Positions 25,145-32,872 of a stretch of 64,000 nt of DNA are shown in pieces. This DNA is from Methylobacterium sp. R2-1 (lineage in GTDB: Bacteria; Pseudomonadota; Alphaproteobacteria; Rhizobiales; Beijerinckiaceae), in contig NZ_JACHWM010000012.1 of the NCBI RefSeq assembly GCF_014191355.1, positions 164,810 through 228,809 of the forward strand, given 5' to 3'. The position numbers were made by a program, and so were the translations under genes. Each line of letters opens with the position of its first letter. The stretch's first letter is position 1. The notes below the pieces were generated by a model that worked only from the letters and a program-made list of their open reading frames with translations, searched no databases and was not told where the DNA came from.

Positions 25145-25525
25145 ATGAAGAAAACCGTTCTTATCGTTGAAGACAACGAGCTGAACATGAAGCTCTTCAA
25201 CGATCTGCTGGAGGCGCATGGCTACGCGACCCTCAAGACAGCCAACGGCATCGAGGCGATCGAACTGGCCCGGGCGCATCATCCGGACCTGATTCTCATG
25301 GACATCCAGCTTCCCGAAGTTTCGGGCCTGGAGGTGACCAAGTGGCTCAAGGACGACGACGACCTTCGTGACATCCCCGTGATCGCCATCACTGCCTTTG
25401 CAATGAAGGGCGACGAGGAACGCATTCGTGAAGGCGGATGCGAGGCCTATTTGTCCAAGCCCATCTCAGTTGCCAAGTTTTTGGCAACGGTCCGCAGGTA
25501 CATTGGTGATGACGGTGCTCCCTGA
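25145..25525 (+). CDS. divK: Cell-cycle response regulator DivK
   Basis: DivK is a single-domain receiver that relays polarity information in alphaproteobacterial cell-cycle control, through DivJ/PleC-type kinases to DivL and the CckA-CtrA pathway. The 126-residue protein starts MKKTVLIVEDNELNMKLFND. The phospho-acceptor is Asp53 in LILMDIQLPEVSG, with Thr in IAITAFAM and the conserved Lys in YLSKPI. The ATG at 25145 is the standard start. It is 55 bases upstream of pleD, and the two are a conserved operon. Sequence is very close to DivK consensus. Confidence 0.95.
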   Translation: MKKTVLIVEDNELNMKLFNDLLEAHGYATLKTANGIEAIELARAHHPDLILMDIQLPEVSGLEVTKWLKDDDDLRDIPVIAITAFAMKGDEERIREGGCEAYLSKPISVAKFLATVRRYIGDDGAP

Positions 25526-25580
25526 GATCTCCTCGGACTGAATGCCGTCGCGGTCGAGAAGGCCGCGCATCGGAGGAACG

Positions 25581-26954
25581 ATGTCCGCTCGCGTCCTGAT
25601 CGTGGATGATCTCTACCCCAACGTCCGGCTGCTCGAGACGAAGCTGTCTCTCGAGTATTTCGACGTGGTCGTGGCGATGAACGGGCTCGACGCCCTGGCG
25701 ATCTGCGAGAAGGGCGCCTGCGACGTCGTGCTTCTCGACGTGATGATGCCGGGCATGGACGGCTTCGAGGTGTGCCGCCGGCTCAAGTCCAACCCTGCCA
25801 CCGCCCACCTGCCGGTGGTGATCGTCACCGCCCTCGACCAGCCCGCCGACCGGCTGCGGGGCCTGGATGCCGGGGCCGACGATTTCCTGACCAAACCAAT
25901 CGACGACATCGCGCTGATGACGCGGGTGCGCAGCCTCGTGCGGCTGAAGGCGGTGACGGACGAGCTGCGCTCCCGTGCGCTCGCGACGCGCGAGATCGGC
26001 GGTCCCGATCCCCTGGTTCTCGCCGCCGCCGATACCGGCGAGGATGCGCGCATCCTCCTCGTGGAGGACCGGCCGAGCGCCATCGACCGCATCGGCACGG
26101 CCCTGTCCCAGCACCATCAGGTCACTGTAGAGACCGATCCTCACCGCGCCCTGGTGCAGGCACCCGACGGCGGCTTCGATCTCGCCCTGGTGAGCCTCGA
26201 CCTCGAAGGGTTCGATGGCCTGCGCCTGTGCAGCCAACTCCGCTCGCTGGAGCGGACCCGCAACATGGCGCTGATCATGATCGGCGAGATGCACGAGAAG
26301 GCCCGCATCACCCGCGGCCTCGACTTCGGTGTCAACGATTACCTGTTGCGCCCGGTCGACCGCAACGAACTGATCGCACGGGTGCGCACGCAGGTGCGGC
26401 GGCGGCGCTTCTCGGAGACCCTGCGCGGTGCGCTCCAGGCCTCGATGGAACTCGCGATCACCGACGACCTGACGGGTCTGCACAACCGGCGCTACCTCGA
26501 CCGGCATCTCGGTCCGGTTTTCGGTGAGGCGACGCTGCAGCAGACGGGCCTCGCCTGCCTGCTCCTCGACATCGATCGCTTCAAGCTGATCAACGACACC
26601 TATGGCCACGAGGCCGGCGACGAGGTGCTGCGCGCCTTCGCCGAGCGCGTCCGCCAATACGTGCGGCCGATGGATATCCTTGCCCGCTACGGCGGCGAGG
26701 AGATCGTGATGGTGGTGCCCGGCGCCGAGCTGCCCGACGCCCGCGCCATCGCCGAGCGCATCCGCGAGCGGATCGAGGCGACGCCCTTCGCCATCGACGG
26801 CGGGACGCGCGATATCGGCGTGACCGTCTCGGTCGGTGTGTCGGTGCGGCGCGCGACCGATACCGGCCCGGCCGACCTTCTCAAGCGCGCCGACACGGCC
26901 CTCTACCGTGCCAAATCCTTCGGCCGGAACAGGGTCGAGGCGGCGGCGGCCTAG
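25581..26954 (+). CDS. pleD: Diguanylate cyclase response regulator PleD
   Basis: PleD makes c-di-GMP at the developing pole when phosphorylated and drives the motile-to-sessile change. The 457-residue protein has two receiver domains. The first carries Asp53 in VVLLDVMMPGMDG and Lys in FLTKPI. The second (about 165-285) is an adaptor lacking the usual acceptor pattern. They are followed by a cyclase domain with GGEEI in ARYGGEEIVMVVPG and an RPMD inhibitory site before it. The ATG at 25581 has GGAGG 4-8 bases upstream. It follows divK directly, and both are well-conserved cell-cycle genes. Confidence 0.95.
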   Translation: MSARVLIVDDLYPNVRLLETKLSLEYFDVVVAMNGLDALAICEKGACDVVLLDVMMPGMDGFEVCRRLKSNPATAHLPVVIVTALDQPADRLRGLDAGADDFLTKPIDDIALMTRVRSLVRLKAVTDELRSRALATREIGGPDPLVLAAADTGEDARILLVEDRPSAIDRIGTALSQHHQVTVETDPHRALVQAPDGGFDLALVSLDLEGFDGLRLCSQLRSLERTRNMALIMIGEMHEKARITRGLDFGVNDYLLRPVDRNELIARVRTQVRRRRFSETLRGALQASMELAITDDLTGLHNRRYLDRHLGPVFGEATLQQTGLACLLLDIDRFKLINDTYGHEAGDEVLRAFAERVRQYVRPMDILARYGGEEIVMVVPGAELPDARAIAERIRERIEATPFAIDGGTRDIGVTVSVGVSVRRATDTGPADLLKRADTALYRAKSFGRNRVEAAAA

Positions 26955-27056
26955 CGCATCGTCCAGAAAATCGGCTTCCAAGACAAAGTGCTAGGTGATT
27001 GCTTTTGCATCTTCTTTTTCCCGAAAGGCACGGCCCATCTTTCGGAATGACGCTCT
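26955..27056 (+). repeat. Palindromic intergenic repeat, family 1 (copy D, partly duplicated)
   Basis: The part at 27002-27056 (TTTTGCATCTTCTTTTTCCC then GAAAGGCACGGCCCATCTTT) aligns to copy B. A decayed half copy (GCGCATCGTCCAGAAAATCG) lies at 26955-26992, immediately after the pleD stop. Confidence 0.65.
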
Positions 27057-27063
27057 CGTCGCG

Positions 27064-27549
27064 TCAGGCGCCTTCGGGCTCGGGAACCGGTACCTCCGCC
27101 GTCGCCGCGACCGGTGGGAACAGGCCGAGCAGCCGCGCGACCTCGTCGCCTTCCGCCCCGCCGAGAAGGTCCGCTAGGGTATAGCGGTCCAGCACCGCCA
27201 GGAACGCCGCCAGGGCCTCGCCCAGAGCCCGCCGCAGGCGGCAGGGCGCGGTGATCGCGCAGGAGCTTGCGGAGAAGCACTCGACCAGCGCGAGATCGTC
27301 CTCGGTCGCCCGGACCACGGCGCCGACCACGATCTCGACGGGTGGCTTGCCGAGCCGCAAGCCGCCGCCTCGCCCCCGGATTGTCTGGATCAGTCCAAGC
27401 CGGCCGAGCTGATGCACCACCTTCGTGAGGTGGCTCTCCGAGATCCCATAGGCCCGCGCGATCTCCGCGATCGAGCTCTGCCGCGGCTCGCGCAGGCCGA
27501 CATAGATCAGGGTACGCAGGGCGTAGTCCGTGTAGCGGGTCAGGCGCAT
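27064..27549 (-). CDS. nsrR: Rrf2-family nitric-oxide-responsive repressor, NsrR type
   Basis: Rrf2-family repressors of the NsrR kind carry an Fe-S cluster that is damaged by nitric oxide, which releases repression. The 161-residue protein begins MRLTRYTDYALRTLIYVGLR. It has the winged-helix recognition segment YGISESHLTKVVHQLGRLGL and a wing with RGRGGGLRLGKPP. Cysteines at 91, 97 and 103 have NsrR cluster-ligand spacing. The C-terminal part is Pro/Glu-rich. It is divergent from hmp, the classical NsrR target, with an operator-like palindrome between them. NsrR is preferred over IscR because of the hmp partner and cysteine spacing. Confidence 0.9.
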   Translation of the reverse strand: MRLTRYTDYALRTLIYVGLREPRQSSIAEIARAYGISESHLTKVVHQLGRLGLIQTIRGRGGGLRLGKPPVEIVVGAVVRATEDDLALVECFSASSCAITAPCRLRRALGEALAAFLAVLDRYTLADLLGGAEGDEVARLLGLFPPVAATAEVPVPEPEGA

Positions 27550-27569
27550 GGCGGTTCCGAACGCCTTTT

Positions 27570-27592
27570 AAGGTACATTTCTCTTGCATCTT
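27570..27592. promoter_or_regulatory. Candidate NsrR operator between nsrR and hmp
   Basis: AAGGTACAT (27570-27578) and TTGCATCTT (27584-27592) form an imperfect inverted repeat resembling the NsrR site AAGATGYAT-N-ATRCATCTT. A further half-site AAGGTGCAT lies at 27610-27618. The region is AT-rich relative to its surroundings and is 20 bases from the nsrR start. Confidence 0.6.
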
Positions 27593-27643
27593 TTCAAGCT
27601 TTGCAGCAAAAGGTGCATGTTCAATGGAGCTTTGGATTCGCCC

Positions 27644-28900
27644 ATGACCAAGCCTTCGCCCGCACCGCTCTCGCCCCAAACCATCGCCGTCGTCAAAGCC
27701 ACCGTTCCGGCGCTCGAGACGCACGGGCTCGCCATTACGCGGCGCATGTACGAGCGCCTATTCCAGAACGCCGAAATCCGCGACCTCTTCAATCAGTCGC
27801 ATCACGGCGAGACCGGCTCGCAGCCCAAGGCGCTTGCCCTCGCCGTTCTGGCCTATGCCCGCAACATCGACAACCTGGGCGTATTGACGGGCGCCGTGGA
27901 GCGCATCGCCCAGAAGCACGTCGCGCTCAACATCCTGCCCGAACATTACCCCTACGTTGCCGACGCCCTGCTGGCCGCGATCCGCGACGTTCTTGGCGAA
28001 GCGGCGACGCCCGAGATCATCGCGGCCTGGGGCGAGGCGTACTGGTTCCTGGCGGAACTGCTGATCGGCCGGGAAGCGACGATCTACCGCGATCTGGCGG
28101 CCAAGGCCGGCGGCTGGAACGGCTGGCGCGATTTCGTGGTGGAGAGCGTGACCCCGGAAAGCGAGACGATCCGCTCCTTCGTGCTGGTCCCCGCCGACGG
28201 CGGTCCGGTGATGCGGCACGAGCCGGGGCAGTATCTCGGCTTCCTGCTCGATCTGCCGGGCCGCGGCGTGCTGAAGCGGAACTACTCGATCTCCTGCGCG
28301 CCCAACGAGCGCGCTTACCGCATCACCGTGAAGCGCGAGGCAACGGCGGACCATCCGGCCGGCCTGGTCTCGAACTGGCTGCACGCCGAGGCTCAGGCTG
28401 GAACCGTGCTGAAGGTCGCCGCACCTGCGGGCGACTTCTTCCTCGATCGGCAGAGCGCCGAGCCGGTGGTTCTCGTCAGCGGCGGCGTCGGCCTGACCCC
28501 GATGATCAGCATGCTGGAGAGCATCATGCAGGAGGCGCCGGAGCGCCCGGCATGGTTCGTCCACGGCGCCCTGAACGGGCGAGTCCATGCCATGCGCGAG
28601 CATGTGCGCAGTCTCGTCGCGAGCCGGGAGACCCTGTCGGCGCGCACCTTCTACGCGGAGCCGGAGGCCCGGGATCAGCTCGGCGAGCACTACGACGAGG
28701 CGGGGCTGATCACGACGGACTGGCTCGTGGCGAATACACCCTCGGAGCGGGCCACCTACTATCTGTGCGGGCCCAAGCCCTTCCTGGCCGCCCTTTCGAA
28801 CGGTCTCGCCCGCGCCGGCGTGCCGGCGGAGCGGATCCGGTTCGAGTTCTTCGGCCCGGCCGACGAGCTTCTGGACGAGGCACCCAGGCAGGCGGCCTGA
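27644..28900 (+). CDS. hmp: Flavohaemoprotein, nitric oxide dioxygenase
   Basis: Hmp turns NO and O2 into nitrate with NAD(P)H, protecting the cell from nitrosative stress. The 418-residue protein has an N-terminal globin domain (about 5-140) with the proximal-His segment RIAQKHVALNILPEHYPYV and the distal LFNQSH region. An FAD-binding domain with RNYSIS follows, then an NAD-binding domain with VSGGVGLTPMISML and the C-terminal FEFFGPAD. Length is normal. The ATG at 27644 gives the usual start; two in-frame starts upstream are less likely. It is divergent from the nsrR-type repressor, indicating NO-induced expression. Confidence 0.95.
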   Translation: MTKPSPAPLSPQTIAVVKATVPALETHGLAITRRMYERLFQNAEIRDLFNQSHHGETGSQPKALALAVLAYARNIDNLGVLTGAVERIAQKHVALNILPEHYPYVADALLAAIRDVLGEAATPEIIAAWGEAYWFLAELLIGREATIYRDLAAKAGGWNGWRDFVVESVTPESETIRSFVLVPADGGPVMRHEPGQYLGFLLDLPGRGVLKRNYSISCAPNERAYRITVKREATADHPAGLVSNWLHAEAQAGTVLKVAAPAGDFFLDRQSAEPVVLVSGGVGLTPMISMLESIMQEAPERPAWFVHGALNGRVHAMREHVRSLVASRETLSARTFYAEPEARDQLGEHYDEAGLITTDWLVANTPSERATYYLCGPKPFLAALSNGLARAGVPAERIRFEFFGPADELLDEAPRQAA

Positions 28901-28930
28901 GGCACGGGCGAAGCCGATCCGGAAACCGGT

Positions 28931-29095
28931 TCAGCCGGCGCCCGGATCGGTCTCGTCGCCCTGCGGCGGCACGCCCGGCTTGCCGTCGGTCTTCTCGCTC
29001 GGGTCCTTGACCGCGTCGGGAGCGCTATTGGCGGGCTTGTGCCCCTCCCGGCGCTCCCGATCCTGCTCGCGGTCGTCCCCGTTCTGCCTGTCCAT
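28931..29095 (-). CDS. Small, charged, disordered protein (54 residues)
   Basis: The frame starts at an ATG preceded by GAGGGAG at good spacing and codes for 54 residues, almost all charged or small: MDRQNGDDREQDRERREGHK, then Pro/Asp/Lys/Gly. There is no hydrophobic core, so it should be intrinsically disordered. It ends in Gly-Ala-Gly. It is followed upstream by two more small disordered genes on the same strand. Function unknown. Ribosome-binding site and the neighbouring genes of the same character support it; short length limits confidence. Confidence 0.6.
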   Translation of the reverse strand: MDRQNGDDREQDRERREGHKPANSAPDAVKDPSEKTDGKPGVPPQGDETDPGAG

Positions 29096-29136
29096 CGTCA
29101 AGCTCCCTCAGGAATCCGGAACCCAATCGGGGCCAT

Positions 29137-29466
29137 TCAGGACCGCTTCGCCCGATCGGGCTCGCCCGCGATGGGCTCCCCCTCGCGTGGACCGGCCGAG
29201 GCCTTGCGGTCGGAATGACCGCCGGACGAGCCGCCGAGCGCGGGTGGGGTGTGCCCTTCCGCATCGCTTCCCTGGCTGCCCCCGCCCCACTCGCCGCGCC
29301 GCTCGGCATCCGAGCGCCCTCCGGTCCCCTGGCCGGTGATCGCCGCCTGCTCCGGCGTCTGATGGCCGCCGCCCGCCGGATGAGGGCCGCGCGAGCCGAC
29401 CGCCTCGTCGGGTTTGCGGGTGCCGGTATTGCTCAGATCTTCGTCGGGCCGGTTCTCATTCCCCAT
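29137..29466 (-). CDS. Glycine-rich disordered protein (109 residues)
   Basis: The product begins MGNENRPDEDLSNTGTRKPD and is rich in Gly, Asp, Glu, Ser and Pro, with GGG and GGS runs and no hydrophobic segment. It resembles hydrophilin-like stress proteins in composition only. The ATG at 29466 overlaps the end of the upstream gene (stop at 29456-29458) by 11 bases, which suggests translational coupling. I do not recognise a named family. It lies between two similar small genes, all transcribed on the minus strand. Confidence 0.6.
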   Translation of the reverse strand: MGNENRPDEDLSNTGTRKPDEAVGSRGPHPAGGGHQTPEQAAITGQGTGGRSDAERRGEWGGGSQGSDAEGHTPPALGGSSGGHSDRKASAGPREGEPIAGEPDRAKRS

Positions 29467-29839
29467 CACGGCCCCCTTGAGACTCGCCATGGCGCGGCGC
29501 TTCCTCCTGGCCGACGGCAGCGGTGGCGCGCTCGATCGCCTCCTGCGCCGTCGCATCGGGCTCAGAGCGTGACGTTGGATCGGAGATCCGGCGCAGATTT
29601 TCTTCGGGTGTCTCGGCCTTTGTCTGGTCGACCGCGTCCTGGGCGACACCGGGACGATCCGCTCCGGAGGCGACGCGCGCCGTCTCGGCCGTGCTGCCGG
29701 GATTACCGTTCAGGTCCGCCTGGGTCCGCGAAGGCACGCCCACGTCGGGGGGCGAGTCAGTGCCGAAATCCTGGCCGTTGCGGTCCGCATAGGCGTCGAA
29801 CGCCTTCAGCGACGGCCGGGCGGGAGACGTCTCCGTCAT
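29456..29839 (-). CDS. Hydrophilic disordered protein (127 residues)
   Basis: The product begins MTETSPARPSLKAFDAYADR and is hydrophilic throughout, rich in Asp, Glu, Thr, Ala and Gln, with no signal peptide or membrane segment. Three adjacent in-frame ATGs follow GGAGG. The third (29839) has the best spacing and was chosen. Its end overlaps the next small gene by 11 bases. The three disordered genes probably form one operon. Function unknown; a stress-protection role is possible from composition only. Confidence 0.6.
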   Translation of the reverse strand: MTETSPARPSLKAFDAYADRNGQDFGTDSPPDVGVPSRTQADLNGNPGSTAETARVASGADRPGVAQDAVDQTKAETPEENLRRISDPTSRSEPDATAQEAIERATAAVGQEEAPRHGESQGGRDGE

Positions 29840-29930
29840 CATCATCCTCCAGATCTGACCGGGACAACAATCCGGGACCGGAGGAGTTGCGGTGCGGACC
29901 CGCCGCCGGGTCCGCACCGCCTTTCGATCG

Positions 29931-30904
<974 letters not shown>

Positions 30905-30908
<4 letters not shown>

Positions 30909-31123
30909 CGTCTGTCCGCTCCCTGAGCGCTCCCGTGCCGAAACGTCACCAGCCCGGCGTCGGAGCGCACCAAAACGAGAGGTTTCAGCATCGGTCCAAA
31001 AGAGGATGACCGCCACTTGGCCCAGTACTTGGCCCACCACTTGGCAAAGCCGATGCGAAACCAGAAACTTAGCGCTCCCGCCGAAGCGGTGGCCGCTGCG
31101 GCGACGCGTAGCCGATTTCGCAA
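30905..31123 (-). CDS. Possible 72-residue Trp-rich leader protein coupled to cysK
   Basis: The frame from a TTG at 31123 ends at 30905, and its TGA overlaps the cysK ATG (ATGA). The product contains FAKWWAKYWAKW, coded by three near-identical 12-base units (31013-31048), in a basic aromatic stretch that could be amphipathic. It has no recognised domain and a weak ribosome-binding site (GGAG only 2-4 bases before the TTG). It may be a translated leader or just an open frame. Confidence is low. Confidence 0.3.
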
Positions 31124-31284
31124 GCTCCGTCGAGCTTCCCGCCCGGCGGATACCAGCCTTTACACGCACAGCGCACGGCTGAGCTTATTGGGAGAATTTT
31201 ATTTTCTTTTTCCAGACGCAAACGACAGTATTGTCATCTTCGATGCGTCGGCTGGACAGTCTCGTTGCAGGCCGGGGCCACGGC
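30909..31284. other. cysK upstream region with AT-rich patch
   Basis: Apart from the doubtful leader frame, this stretch holds a 12-base tandem repeat and an unusually AT-rich segment (about 31180-31245, including a run GAATTTTATTTTCTTTTTCC and a small palindrome GACAGTATTGTC), which stands out in this high-GC window. It probably carries the cysK promoter. Confidence 0.45.
31013..31048. repeat. Three 12-base tandem repeats (CCACTTGGCCCA type)
   Basis: CCACTTGGCCCA, GTACTTGGCCCA and CCACTTGGCAAA are consecutive, differing at two to three positions. They may be coding (leader frame) or a regulatory array upstream of cysK. Confidence 0.75.
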
Positions 31285-31458
31285 TCAGGCTGTGAGCAGG
31301 CGGGTCGCGAGAATCAGGATGGCGATCCCCGAACTGGTCGCGAGAACCGCCAGGGTCGCGGCACCCTCATGGTGGGCACGGACGAAATCGTAGCGTGTCG
31401 TGGCAGCCGCCGGCCGCACCTTCGGGACGACGCGCTGGTGAACCCGGCCGATCCGCAT
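31285..31458 (-). CDS. Small single-pass membrane protein (57 residues)
   Basis: The frame begins with ATG preceded by GGAGAG at about eight bases and codes for 57 residues. A basic N-terminus (MRIGRVHQRVVPKVR) is followed by TRYDFVRAHHEGAATL and a hydrophobic helix of about 18 residues (LAVLATSSGIAILILATR), so it should span the membrane once with the N-terminus probably inside. No family is recognised. It lies between cysK and the META-domain gene and was too short for ordinary gene calling. The pattern of a basic start plus membrane segment plus good ribosome-binding site supports it. Confidence 0.5.
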   Translation of the reverse strand: MRIGRVHQRVVPKVRPAAATTRYDFVRAHHEGAATLAVLATSSGIAILILATRLLTA

Positions 31459-31635
31459 TCCGTCTCTCCGCGTGGCCGGCCACGTGGGGCGCGACCGGGA
31501 GCACGAAGAAACGGCCCGCGGGCCTGACGGAGAATGAATCCGGATCGCCGTCCGCGAATCGTCGTCAACGGCGTCTTAACGGGATGTCGCGCCGGCTCGT
31601 CCGAGAAGCCGGCGCGGTGTTCGAGAGCGCGGTCC

Positions 31636-32139
31636 TTACAGCGCGCGGTCGAAGCGCAATTCGCCGTTCGGGCTGCGGATCACGAGCTGCGAACCGTCGA
31701 GATCCCACTTGCCTGCCGTGCGCAGGGCGATGAGGAAGGCCTGCTCGGAGGCCACCAGCCCCTTGTCGCAGGTCTTCTTGGTGAGCGCCAAGGGACCGAC
31801 GGCGAGGTGCTGCTCGCGCAGCGGGAAGGCGGTGGCGGTGAACGTGTTGCAGCCACCGTAGCCGCGGGCGCGGTACTGCGTATCGATGATGAAGCTCGGA
31901 CGATCGGCGCCCGTGAACGGCTTGCCGTTCATGCTGACCGCGGTCCACATCGAGCCGAGGGGAAACATCTTCTCCTGCGGCTTCGTGCCGGGGACGTATT
32001 GCGGCTTCTTCTCCGGCTGCTTGCCGGCGCCGAAGCCGGACGGATTTCCCCCCATGCCCATCTGTGCCGCAGCCGGCACGGTCGCGAACGCGCCCGCGGC
32101 AACCGCGCAGGCCAACGTGGCGGTCAGCATCCTGTTCAT
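31636..32139 (-). CDS. META-domain secreted protein, HslJ-like
   Basis: The 167-residue protein has a signal peptide (MNRMLTATLACAVAAGAF, cleavage near AAA at about 25). A linker rich in Met/Gly/Pro/Lys follows, then a META/HslJ domain (about 65-165) with PSFIIDTQYRARGYGGCNTF and LAVGPLALTKKTC. The two cysteines in GGCN and KKTC could form a disulfide. META-domain proteins occur in the envelope and have been linked to heat shock or antibiotic tolerance, though the precise role is unknown. It has no operon partner nearby. Confidence 0.85.
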   Translation of the reverse strand: MNRMLTATLACAVAAGAFATVPAAAQMGMGGNPSGFGAGKQPEKKPQYVPGTKPQEKMFPLGSMWTAVSMNGKPFTGADRPSFIIDTQYRARGYGGCNTFTATAFPLREQHLAVGPLALTKKTCDKGLVASEQAFLIALRTAGKWDLDGSQLVIRSPNGELRFDRAL

Positions 32140-32536
32140 CGTTCAGCCCCCTTTCTGCTCGGCTGCTTCACCCCGGAGCCCCACTCGACCGGACTTGTCG
32201 CCGCATGGCGAGCGGACACGGCTCTCGACTCTTTTCCCGCAACGGCACGTGCTCCGAACCTTGGGGCCGCGCATCTGATCCTGGGCGATAGGGGACATCG
32301 ACACAGATTCAAGCACAATTATGGTCAAGACCTGATCGAAATCCGGTTCGGGTGTGATCCCGTCCATTTCTACGCCGGTCGACCTTGTGCGACAGGAACC
32401 TCCCGCGGGGGAACCGCCGAATCCGATTCATGCGCCGTTTCTCACAAGCTTTGCCGAAACGAACCGGCCCTTCCCGCGGTTAAACGTTCCCGAGCCACGC
32501 GGCCCGGGGCGCTGATGGCAGGATGAGGAGAGCGGT
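32140..32536. other. Intergenic region, no supportable gene
   Basis: About 400 bases separate the META-domain gene from the XRE-type gene. I see frames on both strands but no convincing protein, repeat or RNA. Promoters for the flanking genes are expected here. Confidence 0.5.
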
Positions 32537-32863
32537 TTGACCGGATCGGACGAAGGAGCGTCGAGCGGCGCCTCGCCCAACACGATGACGGCGCCCCAGT
32601 GCCGCGGCGCCCGAGGCCTGCTCGGCTGGTCGGAGGCGGAGTTGGCCCGCCGCTCGGGACTGGACGAGGGTTTCGTGAAAGGCTTCGAGGCCGGCACGAG
32701 TGACCCGGCTTCCGGCCAGGTCGAGGCCCTGCGCAGCGCCTTGATGCTGGGCGGCGTCGTCTTCACCAACGGTGCAACGCCGGGCGTGCGCCTTTCGGAA
32801 CAGCAGCGGGGCGGTAACGAGGGGACGCGGGTCGATGAGCTGACCACCGAGAACGACCGCTGA
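32537..32863 (+). CDS. Small XRE-type helix-turn-helix protein
   Basis: The 108-residue protein carries a Cro/CI-like helix-turn-helix at about 21-67: RGARGLLGWSEAELARRSGL then DEGFVKGFEAGTSDPASGQV. A short tail ends with VVFTNGATPGVRLSE, a pattern often seen in single-domain XRE proteins of alphaproteobacteria. It starts at TTG behind GAGGAG (32525-32530); an ATG at residue 17 is a possible later start. It converges with the reductase gene and is otherwise alone. Target genes are unknown; a role as a general small transcription regulator is inferred from the fold. Confidence 0.75.
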   Translation: MTGSDEGASSGASPNTMTAPQCRGARGLLGWSEAELARRSGLDEGFVKGFEAGTSDPASGQVEALRSALMLGGVVFTNGATPGVRLSEQQRGGNEGTRVDELTTENDR

Positions 32864-32872
32864 AGAACCGCC

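Noticed and set aside
28914..28950. 9-bp inverted repeat CCGATCCGG...CCGGATCGG
   Set aside because: It could be a terminator between convergent hmp and the small gene, but the 19-base loop and lack of a U-tract make it weak; it also overlaps coding sequence.
32143..32367. Minus-strand 74-codon frame MDGITPEPDFDQ
   Set aside because: Poor start context and no conserved pattern, lying in a probable promoter region.
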